DNA of 64,000 nt from Corydoras sp. C115 (GCA_019802505.1 JAFMOC010000011.1:6333501-6397500), one strand, 5' to 3'; positions 34,458 to 47,408 are shown, counted from the stretch's first letter. The notes: generated from the sequence alone by a model not told the origin. Numbers and translations: made by a program.

Positions 34458-35477
34458 ATATGTTTTTATTTATATACACTTACTGGCCACTTTATTAGGT
34501 CATTTTTGTTTCCACATACATGTATTATCAGGTCCACTAATAGATTCACTTTGTAGTTAAATTTGTGACATTTAATTCTCTGTATAGTTTGTTAGTCCCC
34601 TGTTTTTTTATGCTCAGGACCCCCAACATTTAGGTGATGGATGATTTTGAGCAATTCTTCTATTTTAGGCCTTTTTAGAGTCGCCGCTCATTCGTGTTAT
34701 TATGCAGTGTTGTAAACATTTTGTGAAGAGCACTCTTGATCCCTGTTCCTCAAATAAAATGGGGTGCACACTCACTCCTGATTGTCATCTCATCTTTATA
34801 TTCAATGATCTGCTAATTCTAAAGCTTAACATGCTTTTGAAACTTACATATATGTAAACTAATATGGCTTCATTTCCCCCAATAAATGAATTACTATGTC
34901 TATTATTTTAGTCTCTATTGTTTAATAAGTGCTGTCAGTGTTCAACCAGCAGATGTCAGCAGACTCGTGTGTTGGTGGCTGTGAGCTGAGGTAGTAGTTT
35001 GTATAGTTTGGGATCATACCAGATCTAGGAGATAACTATACAGTCTACTGTCTTTCTCACGGTGACCGTGTTTCATCATGCATCCGGCCTAAAACAATGA
35101 AACCTGGAAACCACAGACTACAGAGGCATTGTAGTGAAAGTGTATGTTTGCATGTTGGGGATGAGGGGATACAAAACTATTCATTTCATTATATGCCATA
35201 ATTAGTATAAAGTAAATCTAACATTACTTTTGCAAATTTTTAAACTGTAATCAGTAAAACTGCTGATGTGCGTTTGATAACCCACTTAATTTAAACATTA
35301 AATCCAACTCTTTATATACCTACAGTCATCTTGGGAGCAAATGCCAGGTTAAATAGTGGTTTACATCGGGTCTAGTAGTATTCAGTACTATTAATACTAC
35401 TAATACTAGTATAATACTACTATACTAATATGTTATACTAGTATTGAAATAATTACATGTAAACCAGTTTTGTGAAT

Positions 35478-35521
<44 letters not shown>

Positions 35522-37380
35522 CATTACATTTAGTGATTTTGGCTATAATGGATTAATAACTAGAACAAAAGTTGATGCTGTGAAGAGTATTTAAATTGGA
35601 AGAAAAAAAAGAAGGCTCTCCACTTTACCACTAATGAACGACAAGGTGTCACTAAGATTTTGCAAACATACAGAGTTCAAAAAGGGTCAAAACATATCCC
35701 ATGGACTGGTGGTCTTCATAGAAAAGAAATATGTGGTGCTATAAGATATAAAATCAGGAAATGTTCTAATCCTAGACAAAATGTATCGATAAGCCTGCAC
35801 AAACTATATACTATTCGTTTAGCTGTTTCTTGATGAGGGGCCAAAAAGTGACTTAAAACAAATCAGATTAAGTCCTGTGTATGTATAAAAGAATGAAAAC
35901 AAATGTGGCTTTGTCGTGCTGAGGTAGTAAGTTGTGTTGTTTTGGGGATGTGGTTAAAATTTTCCTTTGATGGAGATAACTATACATCTTACTGCCTTTC
36001 ACCTCAGAGTTCCTTTGCCCCTTATACAAAAAATAAAAAACGTTATCATTGTGAGTAGTTTTGCAGTCTCCACACATGGTATTTCACCTTTAGTGGCCGG
36101 TTGATATCAAGGTTGTCTGTGTTGTCTGTTTTCCTCAGAGACATCTGTCTAGTAGTGTGTTGGACCTCCTTCGGCCTAATGAACCGCAGCAGATGGCAGC
36201 ATGGATGACATAGATTTCACTAGGTATTTAAATAGTTCTAAAGGAAATTTGGCCTCTGTCGACTGAATAGCTTCTCACTGTTGTTAATTAAATTGGTGCT
36301 GACATGCTCTCAACAGCTGTCTCTTATCTCAGAAATGCAGTAATGCATCAAGATCTCTAGAGTGTGAAGACTAAAAAAAGCACTAAAAATTCACTATATT
36401 TACCTGTAACCAATAGAAATATAAACAGAAAGCTTTATTATTTATTATATAAAACATAATGTGATTGCGTTGGCTAATGCAAATGCAAAATAACGAACAT
36501 GGTGTGCAATTAAACAGAACAACCTGTAACAGACTGCAATGTAATACAAGCAATGACAGTGATAATGCACTTAATGTGGATATTGCACATCAAGTCTTGC
36601 AGATTATTTGGGTGATTTCTATACTGTCCAGAACTATACGACTAGTATGGTTTGGTGCGTTGTCCAGTGTCTGTCCAGTGCAGGGTAAACAATTGCCATT
36701 AAATAATAAAGTTGGTAGGCCACAGTGCTTTGGTATGTCCTACTGTTCAAATGTACTTCAGCTCTAGTATCTTGAACTGTTGACACCGGAGTAGAAGAGT
36801 TCCTACATTAACTAACTGAATTTGAAAGCAAACACTTTGTTTTTCTTTTGGCCTTTTTTTTTTACCTGTTATTTATTTATTCAGTTTGATAATTTCAGTT
36901 TAGATGTGTATTGATTGTTTTTTTCCAAAAGTAAATGTGTTAATAAAAAAGTTTTTTCACCCTTTTTTATTACCACCCCTTTTATATTCATCTATTTGTC
37001 TGTGTGCCTGGTAAAAAGTTTGCGAATGCTATTTCACCCACTTCCCATTATCTGATTAAGCTGAAACTTTTGACAATTGTTCACCATCGATCACAACGCA
37101 TGAATCAGAATCAATTAAACAATTGACCAATTAACTAATTAGTGGTAATTAATAAATTTAGTTTTCTATGGATACATTGCCCGTTTTCCACTAAATCCAC
37201 AAGCAGAATTAATTTAGGATAAAGTAATTTAACACGGTGTAGGTGTGGTTTATAAAAATAAATTAAAAAAATATTTTGCTTGTTGGTGATGGGTTCCCTT
37301 TTATTGTGCTTGGTCATCTGCCCCCCCAAATATTTTGTGTCTGCATGTAGCAATGTTCGTGTATTACAATATCACTTTTA
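34458..37380. other. Intergenic, no gene seen
   Basis: AT-rich DNA with an (AT)20-like tract at 35479-35518. Two stretches resemble a common fish interspersed repeat: ACTTACTGGCCACTTTATTAGG near 34479 and GTGTTGGACCTCCTTCGGCC near 36158. Short open frames here have no family features. Confidence 0.5.
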
Positions 37381-39090
37381 TATATTACTAGTACTATTAG
37401 TTATATTACTAGTACTATAGTATGTATTAAGTATTTTACTTTTAAATGACAGACAAAATGATATCTTGTAATCATTTGCCCCTAAAAAAAGTCATTAACC
37501 ATGCACTGTTCTCTAATTAACATTAAATTAGTCATAAGTATTTAATCTGGGCAGCACGGTGGCATAGTGGTTAGCACGTTCACCTCTCAGCGCTAGGGAT
37601 TCCCGGTTTAAATCCCCATCTGGGTGGAGTTTCTATGTTCTCCCCGTGTCTGCGTGGGTTTCCTCCGGGTTCTCCGGTTTCCTCCCACAGTCCAAAAACA
37701 TGGATCAAGTTAATTGAGTTCTCCAAATTGCCCCATATAGAGTGTGTCTGTGTGTGTGAGTAAGTGTGTGCCCAGCGATGGATTGGCGCCCTGTCCTGGG
37801 TGTTTCTGCCCAGCACCTGAGACACTCTCCCCTGGATAGGCATGGGGAACCCCACCCCGCGACCCTAATAGAGGATAAAGCGGGTGATAATGAATGAATG
37901 AATATTACTAGTACTATTAGTTATATTACTAGTACTATAGTATGTATTAAGTATTTTACTTTTAAATGACAGACAAAATGATATCTTGTAATCATTTGCC
38001 CCTAAAAAAAGTCATTAACCATGCACTGTTCTCTAATTAACATTAAATATTTATCATAATTATTTAATCTGGGTGGCACGGTGGCATAGTGGTTTAGCAT
38101 GTTCGCCTCTCGGCACTAGGGATTCCTGGTTCGAATCCCCATCTGGGTGGAGTTTCTATGTTCTCCCTGTGTCCGCGTGGGTTTCCTCCGGGTTTTCCGG
38201 TTTCCTCCCACAGTCCAAAAACATGGATCAAGTTAATTGAGTTCTCTAAATTGCCCCATATAGAGTGTGTCTGTGTGAGTGAGTGTGTGCCCGGCGATGG
38301 ATTGGCGCCCTGTCCTGGGTCTATCTGCCCAGCGCCTGAGACACTCTCCCCTGGATGGGCATGGGGAACCCCACCGCGACCCTAATATAGGATAAAGCGG
38401 GTGATAATGAATGAATGAATATTACTAGTACTATTAGTTATATTACTAGTACTATAGTATGTATTAAGTATTTTACTTTTAAATGACAGACAAAATGATA
38501 TCTTGTAATCATTTGCCCCTAAAAAAATCATTAACCATGCACTGTTCTCTAATGAACATTAAATTAGTCATAATTATTTAATCTGGGCAGCACGGTGGCT
38601 TAGTGGTTAGCACGTTCGCCTCTCAGCACTAGGGATTCCCGGTTCAAATCCCCATCTGGGTGGAGTTTCCATGTTCTCCCCGTGTCCGCGTGGGTTTCCT
38701 CCGGGTTTTCCGGTTTCCTCCCACAGTCCAAAAACATGGATCAAGTTAATTGAGTTCTCCAAATTGCCCCATATAGAGTGTGTTTGAGTGAGTGAGTGTG
38801 CCCAGCGATGGATTGGCGCCCTGTCCTGGGTGTATCTGCCCAGCGCCTGAGACACTCTCCCCTGGATGGGCATGGGGAACGAATGAATGAATGAATGAAT
38901 GAATGAATATTACTAGTACTATTAGTTATATTACTAGTACTATAGTATGTATTAAGTATTTTACTTTTAAATGACATAGACAAAATGATATCTTGTAATC
39001 ATTTGCCCCTAAAAAAAGCCATTAACCATGCACAGTTCTCTAATTAACATTAAATTAGTCAGATTTATTTAACATAATTATTTAATCTCG
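37381..39090 (+). repeat. Tandem array of AT-rich linker plus SINE, upstream of hsd17b10
   Basis: Structure: linker, SINE, linker, SINE, linker, SINE, linker. The linker (about 170 bp, from TATTACTAGTACTATTAG to AATTATTTAATCT) starts near 37381, 37903, 38420 and 38908. SINEs lie at 37549-37902, 38071-38419 and 38585-38907 (the last lacks its tail). The final linker has no SINE and runs directly into the hsd17b10 promoter. Confidence 0.85.
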
Positions 39091-39099
39091 ATTTAAAAT

Positions 39100-39310
39100 T
39101 TTCAGTCATTTTTATTCTGTAATCTCTACCATTCGCTCGTTTTTTAGGGCGTGATCGTGACGTTTACATTGATTTGACAAGAGGTTGTCGATCATCCGTA
39201 TTCATCCAATGTGTGACGAGGAGAATTTACGCCCGCCTTTAGGATTGGACTGAAGTTCAATTGAATGACGAGCGGCTTTTTTCTGCTGTGACGTCACTGC
39301 TGCTGCAAAC
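39100..39310 (+). promoter_or_regulatory. hsd17b10 promoter
   Basis: About 200 bp of unique sequence with CpGs between the array and the start codon. It contains a perfect palindromic CRE, TGACGTCA, at 39289-39296. No TATA box is evident. The ATG context AAACATGGCGAAC resembles a YY1 site, which often overlaps start codons of mitochondrial genes. Transcription must start very close to the ATG unless the CRE lies in the 5' UTR. Confidence 0.6.
39289..39296 (+). promoter_or_regulatory. CRE (CREB/ATF site)
   Basis: Exact TGACGTCA, 14 bases before the hsd17b10 ATG. Known binding site of CREB/ATF factors; function here is inferred. Confidence 0.55.
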
Positions 39311-42300
39311 ATGGCGAACATCAGAAGTCTCAAGGTGAGAAAACGGATGAGAATAACGGCGTTTACAGCGTTCCAGTTCAACAGGGTCTGAATTGTTGCG
39401 AGGTTTTGCGTTTTACACGGTTTATCAAAGTGATGTTCGCTAAATGTTTGTCGAGAGTCGAGATAAAGTTACGTCATACAAGCGTCGATCACGTTGTAAT
39501 GAGCAAACAGTATCAACTTAATGATCTCACTGTTTATTACTCACACAAAGTTTTAGACATCAACCTCAGAGATAAAGGTTCATTCTCATTGTCAGTACAG
39601 AAAGCGTATGTTCAAGTTTATTTATGTAGAGCTTTTTAGTGACACGTGGTCTCAAAGCGGCTTTACAGTGCTTCTAAAACCTGTAGCTAAACCCCCAAAG
39701 AGCAAGCTGAAGCAACAGTGGCAAGGCAAAACCTCCTGGTGTTATTGGAAGAGTATTGTCATTGTGAGGACCGAGGCTCAGTGGGGGATCAGGCAGCATC
39801 AGCAGTGCTGGACGTTAAATGTACAGATGTCCTGCACTGTAATTATCATAAGTTTATTTTCTTAAATTAGCAAAAAAACTAAATCAACAAAAAATAAATA
39901 AAAACTATATAGTATGTATTAAGTATTTTACTTTTAAATGACAGACAAAAGGATATCTTGTAATCATTTGCCCCTAAAAAAAGTCATTAACCATGCACTG
40001 TTCTCTAATGAACATTAAATTAGTCATAATTATTTAATCTGGGCGGCACGGTGCTCTCAGCACTAGGGATTCCCGGTTCGAATCCCCATCTGGGTGGAGT
40101 TTCCATGTTCTCCCCATGTCCGCGTGGGTTTCCTCCGGGTTCTTTGGTTTCCTCCCACAATCCAAAAACATGGATCAAGTTAATTGAGTTCTATGTAGAG
40201 CTTTCTAGTGACACGTGGTCTCAAAGCGGCTTTACAGTGCTTCTAAAACCTGTACCTAAACCCCCAAAGAGCAAGCTGAAGCAACAGTGGCAAGGCAAAA
40301 CCTCCTGGTGTTATTGGAAGAGTATTGTCATTGTGAGGACCGAGGCTCAGTGGGGGATCAGGCAGCATCAGCAGTGCTGGACGTTAAATGTACAGATGTC
40401 CTGCACTGTAATTATCAAAAGTTTATTTTCTTAAATTAGCAAAAACTAAATCAACAAAAAATAAATAAAAACTATATAGTATGTATTAAGTATTTTACTT
40501 TTAAATGACAGACAAAAGGATATCTTGTAATCATTTGCCCCTAAAAAAAGTCATTAACCATGCACTGTTCTCTAATGAACATTAAATTAGTCATAATTAT
40601 TTAATCTGGGCGGCACGGTGGCATAGTGGTTAGCACGTTCACCTCTCAGTGCTAGGGATTCCCGGTTCGAATCCCCAACTGGGTGGAGTTTCCATGTTCT
40701 CCCCGTGTCCGCGTGGGTTTCCTCCGGGTTCTCCGGTTTCCTCCCACAGTCCAAAAACATGGATCAAGTTAATTGAGTTCTCCAAATATGTAGAGCTTTT
40801 TAGTGACACGTGGTCTCAAAGCGGCTTTACAGTGCTCCAAAAACCTGTACCTAAACCCCCAAATAGCAAGCTGAAGCAACAGTGGCAAGGCAAAACCTCC
40901 TGGTGTTATTGGAAGAATATTGTCATTGTGAGGACCGAGGCTCAGTGGGGGATCAGGCAGCGTCAGCAGTGCTGGACGTTAAATGTACAGATGTCCTGCA
41001 CTGTAATTATCAAAAGTTTATTTTCTTAAATTAGCAAAAACTAAATCAACTAAAAATAAATAAAAACTGTTTTTGAACCCTTTATTGGGGGGGGGGGGGG
41101 GGGGGGTGCAAAAAAACACAATTACACATATATACTTTTAGCTAAAACTCTAAAATGGCAAAGTCTTGCAGATCAGGAACTCGCATATCAAACTGTTTTT
41201 AGGTCGTAATATGCCGTCAATGGTTTTATAATTTAGCAATGTTATGCTGCTTTACGGCGGCACGGTGGCTTAGTGGTTAGCACGTTCGCCTCTCAGCGCT
41301 AGGGATTCCCGGTTCGAATCCCCATCTGGGTGGAGTTTCCATGTTCTCCCTGTGTCCACGTGGGTTTCCTCCGGGTTCTCCAGTTTCCTCCCACAGTCCA
41401 AAAACATGGACCAAGTCAATTGAATTCTCCAAATTGCCCCATATAGAGTGTGTTTGTGTGAGTGAGTGTGTGCCCAGCGATGGATTGGCGCCCTGTCCTG
41501 GGTCCATCTGCCCAGCGCCCAAAATGTTCTCCCCTGGATGGGCATGGGGAACCCCACTGTGACCCTAATAGAGGATAAAGCGGGAGATAATGAATGAATG
41601 AATGCTGCTTTACATTTGTGTTAATGTTCAAACTGTTTTTGTTTGTATAACAGTAATATAACGGTTCTAAAACCAGTCTGTAGGTAATACAACAGTTAGA
41701 ATTTGTTGTGCCATCTAATCGATTTTTGATTTCTACATCTGTTTGTTCTAATAAGTACTGTATGTAGCTTAAAGGCCTAACCCAATATATCTGAGAAAAT
41801 ATCAATGTGTGTTGTGGTCTGCTTTAAGGGGATGGTGGGTCTGGTCACAGGAGGCGCCTCTGGTTTGGGCAGGGCCACGGTGGAACGACTGATCAACCAC
41901 GGTGCAAGTGCAGTCATCCTTGATCTGCCAAGTTCAGAAGGCCACAGTGTAGCTGCAGCTCTGGGGGAGCGCTGTGCATTTGCTCCGGCTGATGTAGGTA
42001 ACATCTTTGAGTCATGCTACTTGTTTTCACAGTAATAGGGTCAAAACCTGCAGGAGGTGCTGACTGGATTTTTTTTTTTTAGAACCTATGGTCAGTTAAA
42101 GAGTAAATGGGGAAAAATATATGTTTGTAACAATTTTAACAACAATTTTACAATAAACATTGTAACAATGTCACATTTTAAGAGTCTTTCTTAACTTTGA
42201 ACAAACAGACTTTTCAAACCTGGTTCCAATTGGCACCCATGAATTCCACCAAGTAGATGAATGCATTTGTGTGTAGTTGCCACCTCAATAAATAGTTTAA

Positions 42301-43955
42301 CAGAATAAGTTTCAGTTTAAAAGAATGGATGGTAATTAAGTTGAGGTCTGAAATATTATAAAAAAGGTTTGCTGGAAATGTAAATTGACCCCTTGCTTTT
42401 TTGCAAAAGAGAAGAGAATGGAGGATTAAGAAAACTGTAGCAACACCTAACCCCATCTAAACTCCATGTGGGTTTTCTTCTTCTTTCACATTTGTCACAG
42501 GGTATGATGCAATCTACACACATTTCCAATGCATGTGTTTGTATTTTAATTATTTTGAAAATTGAAAAAGGTCGAAAATTGTTTAATTAATTTTGCTCTC
42601 AATGGGAGATTTTATTCAGCTCATTTAAGCTAAGCATGTAATTTGTGACTCCAAAAGTTGTTCTCCTTAGGAATATTAATTAACACAGTTCGAATTATAA
42701 CTGTTAAATTGATTATGATTTTTTTTTTTCCCTCTGAGAATTCTCAGTACAGCAATCAGGTTTAATTAGGCTGGTTGAAGTGACTGGGTTTACAAAGGGC
42801 ATGACAATAATCTGATGATGGGTGGTTTATGTTCCCTCTTGGAAAAGTGTGCTGTTTTTACTTGAAACTAAAAGCTTGTAACTTCTCTTCTAGGTCACAT
42901 CAGAAACAGACGTGCGCTCGGCTGTGGATTTGGCTAAAGATAAGTTTGGTCGTCTGGACTTGGCAGTAAACTGCGCTGGCATTGCTGTAGCAGTTAAGAC
43001 GTACAACTTCAAGAAGGACGTTCCCCACAGTTTAGAAGACTTCAGTAGGGTTATAACTGTGAGTTCCATGATCGGAATTCTTTTAGAACAGTGGACACTG
43101 AGGAAAAAATCTATCTATTTGAGGCTCTATACCTGTAGTGACCTTTTAATTTTGATGATTGGTGATTTTATTTATAAAAAATATTTTATAAGAATAAAGC
43201 ATTAGTAAGAACAGGTCATGTCTAATTTTGTAAATGTACGAATGACAAGTGCACGCATCACATTTTCGTCGGATCTTCTGCACTGCCTCATATGTCAGAT
43301 GTCATTTTAATCCTCTGATTTGTTGTTCTTTTATCCTGTTCAAGGTAAACATTGCAGGCAGCTTTAACGTGATAAGGCTTGCCGCAGGAATGATGGGGAA
43401 GAATGAACCAGATGCTGATGGACACAGAGGCTGCATCATCAACACGGCCAGCGTTGCAGCATTTGACGGGCAGGTGAGGGCATTTTAAATCATTTCAATT
43501 TCACTGATTTCCATTTAAATGCAGCTCCATTTTAAATGTATTACTTGCTCCTTTCTTGACAGGTGGGCCAGGCTGCTTACTCAGCTTCTAAAGGTGGAAT
43601 TGTTGGAATGACCCTTCCGATCGCCAGAGATCTTGCTCCCATGGGCATCCGTGTCGTCACCATTGCTCCAGGTTTGTCCATTTACTAAAGAGACCTGTCA
43701 GAAGTTAGATTAAACTCCCTTTTCTTTTCTTTTTCCTTTAAGCCTAAAGCTTTAAGACACATGTTTATTCAAAAAAGAATCAAACCTTCGGCCTCTAATC
43801 AAAATGATTTATTATCGAGTCTGTCAAGTATATGCTGACACAAAACAAATGGTTATTCGAAACTAAGTGCCATTTAAAGCACTTTTTAAGCCTTTTAATA
43901 TGAGGTATCAGCCACAATCCTGATTTACTTTTTACATTTTTCTCCACAATGTTCC

Positions 43956-44003
<48 letters not shown>

Positions 44004-46170
44004 GAATGTTCAAATAATTAAAAAGAAGTAAATTCCAAAAATTGACACCTGTGCCACTATTTAGATTCTGATATTATCCGTCTGAGCTAACATGACAAAA
44101 TAACACAAAGTTGTAGGCACTGTTAAACCATGACTTTGGCTCCTTTCTGCAGTTCTGGTTTCAGCAAGTCTACAAGTCCTCTTTAGTAAAACCTCTGCTA
44201 GTCAGTGTTACTTTGTTGATAATGGGACTCTGATATCTGATGTTTAAAAAAAAAAAAGTTGTATGATGTAAATTTCTGTATGAATCATTTTTGTATACTT
44301 CTGAAAATGGCACATCATTTTTAATCAACCAACATGGATCATTGAGCTGCTACATCTAAGACTAAAATATGAGTTATGCTATCTAACTTCTGAAACAGAC
44401 ATTGTCTGTCATTTCTATGTGTTTAAGGAAAGCATGCACAGGATGATTTGTTTTATTTTTTTTTTACAGATACTTAAATTACTTCGTCAGACACAAATGT
44501 AGGATTACCTTCAAGGTTCTAGCAACCTAATATATGGGCTATTGTTTTACTATGACAGAAAAGTATTGACTTTCTGTTTAAACAAATCATTAACTGTTAA
44601 TCATGTTAGTGATGTTAGGCTCATCTTTAAATACATCACGTGGACAATGTTGGTCCTTCAGGAGCTTTATGACGGGTAATTCACCATTGCAGCTATAAAG
44701 CCTTCCATGCTTGTAGTTTATATTTCAAATTTCAACCTTATACAGTGATTTACAGTACATAGTGAAATGAAAACGTTCCTCCAGGACCAAGGTGCTACAA
44801 AGAACAGTAACCGTACAAAACATAACAATATGTGTAGTAGCATGTACAATACCAATTACAATAAATAAAAAAGACAATTTACAATTAGGCGGCACGGTGG
44901 CTTAGTGGTTAGCACGTTCGCCTCTCAGCGCTAGGGATTCCCGGTTTGAATCCCCATCTGGGTGGAGTTTCCATGTTCTCCCCGTGTCTGCGTGGGTTTC
45001 CTCCGGGTTCTCCGGTTTCCTCCCATAGTCCAAAAAAATGGATCAAGTCAATTGAATTCTCAAAAAATTGCCCCATATAGAGTGTGTCTGTGTGAATGTG
45101 TGCCCAGCGATGGATTGGCGCCCTGTCCTGGGTGTATCTGCCCAGCGCCCGAGACGTTCTCCCCTGGATGGGCATGGGGAACCCCTCCCCGCAACCCTAA
45201 TAGAGGATAAAGTGGGAGATAATGAATGAATGAATGAATTTACTATTAATAAAACAATAAACAATTAACAGTGCAGTTAACCCTGTAGTATCTTAAAATA
45301 ACTGATATATTTTTAACTGATGTTTTTTCTTGACTTCAGGAATTGTTGCCTTTTTTAGCTGTAATGGACCTTCAGTCTGTTTTTTTTTTAATTTTATTTA
45401 TTTATTTTTTTTACACTATTAAATATTTTACTATAATGTGATTTTAGATGTGCTACTCTAGTTATGTACTACTAGTGATGGGTCATGTACTTTGCAACTT
45501 CTCCATACTGGTTAGTAGGCCAAGTAAAGCAACCTGCTATAAGTGCTCATTAAGTCACTTGACTGCTTGGTTTAAGCAGATCCTGTAATGGCCAGCCTTT
45601 TCCAAATCTAGAATTCCTTTGAGATTCATGATGGTGGGTTGGTTGGTTTGATTTATATTTCTGAGCTGAGGCTGAACCAATTATGTCCTCAAGACCTTGG
45701 ACAATGGAGCAGGTGAGGCCGCTATCCTGCACACACAGCTCATCACTGCACTCTGGGCCTGTGTGTGTGTTGTGTAAGTGCCACCTGGAGACCATCAAAT
45801 ACAATAATGATGCGTACTGAACAAAAGTGCACTTGTACAGTCTGATGGAATAAGAGCAGAGATTTAAGCTCCTCTGGGTTTTTTTTATTTGTTTCTCTAC
45901 CGAAATGCTAAATTGCCTAAATGTCCTGTAGTATTATTTTATAGTCTTGTTTTTAGTTTTTGATCTTTCTGTGCTGCAGGTTTGTTTTCCACACCACTGC
46001 TGGCAGGTTTGCCTGAAAAGGTACGTCATTTTCTGGCGCGACAGGTGCCCTTTCCATCTCGTCTGGGTGACCCTGCAGAGTTCGCTCACCTTGTGACCTC
46101 TATTACTGAGAACCCCATGATCAATGGTGAGGTTATTCGTCTAGATGGAGCCATCCGGATGCAGCCCTAA
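39311..46170 (+). CDS. hsd17b10: 3-hydroxyacyl-CoA dehydrogenase type 2 / 17-beta-HSD10, complete
   Basis: Mitochondrial short-chain dehydrogenase. It oxidises 2-methyl-3-hydroxybutyryl-CoA in isoleucine breakdown and other hydroxyacyl-CoAs and steroids using NAD, and it is the SDR subunit of mitochondrial RNase P. Exons: 39311-39334, 41829-41993, 42894-43058, 43345-43473, 43563-43671, 45980-46170. The 783 nt give 260 residues plus TAA (human 261), all joins in phase. NAD-binding TGGASGLG at 15-22, DLP acidic segment after beta-2, NCAGIA at 89-94, INTASVAAF with catalytic Ser154, and AAYSASKGG with Tyr167 and Lys171. RQVPFPSRLGDPAEFAHL and the C-terminus NGEVIRLDGAIRMQP are strongly conserved. 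Start: the ATG gives MANIRSLK, an eight-codon first exon like the short uncleaved N-terminus of the human protein. All active-site residues are present. Confidence 0.97.
39603..41075 (+). repeat. Tandem array in hsd17b10 intron 1
   Basis: Module M (TATGTAGAGCTTT to AAAATAAATAAAAAC, about 285 bp) starts at 39623, 40192 and 40787, so the period is 569 and 595 bp. Between the M modules lie a copy of the AT-rich linker known from 37.4-39.1 kb and the 5' half of the SINE, which breaks off at TTGAGTTCT or TTGAGTTCTCCAAA and joins the next M. A poly(G) run follows at about 41087-41106. Confidence 0.85.
41256..41601 (+). mobile_element. Mermaid-like SINE, near-consensus, with TSD
   Basis: Full plus-strand copy in hsd17b10 intron 1 with the 12-bp duplication ATGCTGCTTTAC (41244-41255 and 41602-41613). 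A good reference copy: A box TGGCTTAGTGG, B box GGTTCGAATCC, body, and (GAAT)n tail. Confidence 0.92.
43959..44000 (+). repeat. (AC)n microsatellite
   Basis: About 20 AC units in hsd17b10 intron 5. The intron (43672-45979) otherwise contains AT-rich sequence and one SINE. Confidence 0.9.
44888..45239 (+). mobile_element. Mermaid-like SINE in hsd17b10 intron 5
   Basis: Full plus-strand copy from GGCGGCACGG to the (GAAT)n tail. A short AATTTAC repeat lies on both sides. Confidence 0.88.
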
Positions 46171-46219
46171 TGAGGGAAGAGATCCAAAGATGTTCTTATA
46201 GACTGGGTGTGTGTGTGAA

Positions 46220-46548
46220 AATAAAGTGGGTCAATTAAATAGGGGCACATGTGCATCCCAGTTTTGGTGTACTGCAAGGGGTAGCACTTTTCAAGACTTG
46301 ATTCTGCTGTAGACGGTGATTTTGTTTTAAAAGGAATGCCTTGTTGCTCTGGAAATGTACTTGGGTGTTTAATATCTGTGAGAGCAGATGGCCATTTCTG
46401 GCCATGAATTTCAGAAGGAGTTCCTAAAACACACAAGTCATTTTTGGACACGTCCCATATGAAATGAATACTCAGATGTTGATAAATATTTGTAAAAAAT
46501 ACTCAAGTTGTGTGAATTAATGAAATCCTGTGATTGAGTGAAAATAAA
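46220..46548 (+). terminator. hsd17b10 poly(A) signals
   Basis: AATAAA at 46220-46225 (50 bases after the stop) and at 46543-46548. The second is followed by a GTGTACTGGTGATTTTTATT-type GT/T-rich region and gives a 3' UTR of about 400 bases. Which one is used is unknown. Confidence 0.5.
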
Positions 46549-46672
46549 ACACTGTTGGGTGTACTGGTGATTTTTATTAACTGTCAAGTTTTGTGTTTAT
46601 ATAATGTTATATTTCAATCCAGTGTTGGAGGAAGACATTGTGCGATTAATGATGATGTGATTAATAATATGG

Positions 46673-47385
46673 GCTGCATGGTGGTTTAGTGTTTAGCACG
46701 TTCGCCTCTCAGCGCTGGAGATCTAGGTTTGAATGCCGATCCCGGTGGTTTATTTCTTTTTTCGTTCATTATCTTCCGCTTTATCCTCTGTTAGGGTCGC
46801 GGTGGGATTCCCCATGCCCATCCAGGGGAGAACGTTTCGGGCGCTGGGCAGATGCACCCAGGACAGGGTGCCAATCCATCGCTGGGCACACACTCACTCA
46901 CACAGACACACTCTATATGGGGCAATTTTGAGAATTCAATTGACTTGATCCATGTTTTTGGACTGTGGGAGGAAACCGGAGAATCCGGAGGAAGCCCACG
47001 CAGTCATGCGGAGAACATGGAAACTCCACCCAGATGGGGATTTGAACCGGGAATCCCTAGCGCTGAGAGGCGAACATGCTAACCACTAAACCACCTGAGT
47101 TTATTTCTGTGAGAGCAAATCAACAGTTCTCCCTGGGTCGTGTTGGTTTTCTCTGGGTTCTACGGTTTCCTCCCACAGTCCGAAAACATGGATTAAAGGT
47201 AAACTGGCTGTTCTAAAAAATAGTTTCTTAAAAATATATATAATTTGCTGGTTAAGTGAGTGTGTGCCCAGCGATAGATTAGCACCCTGTCATGTTTGCC
47301 CACCGCCCGAAACGTTCTCCCCTGGACGCTCATTGCGAATCCGGACGACCCTAGTAGAGGATTAAGTGGAAGATAATGGATGATG
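46673..47385 (+). mobile_element. Old SINE split by a younger SINE
   Basis: Diverged plus-strand SINE: head at 46673-46757 and the remainder from 47109 to about 47385. The reading resumes exactly after the younger copy's duplicated target site. Confidence 0.7.
46758..47098 (-). mobile_element. Young SINE nested in old SINE
   Basis: Minus-strand, near-consensus copy with the duplication GTTTATTTCT (46748-46757 and 47099-47108). Confidence 0.85.
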
Positions 47386-47408
47386 AATAATCGAGAAGTT
47401 AAATCTGA

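Noticed and set aside
41256..41330. tRNA gene, from the perfect A and B boxes in the SINE heads
   Set aside because: No cloverleaf with acceptor stem and anticodon arm can be drawn, and the sequence continues into the SINE body.
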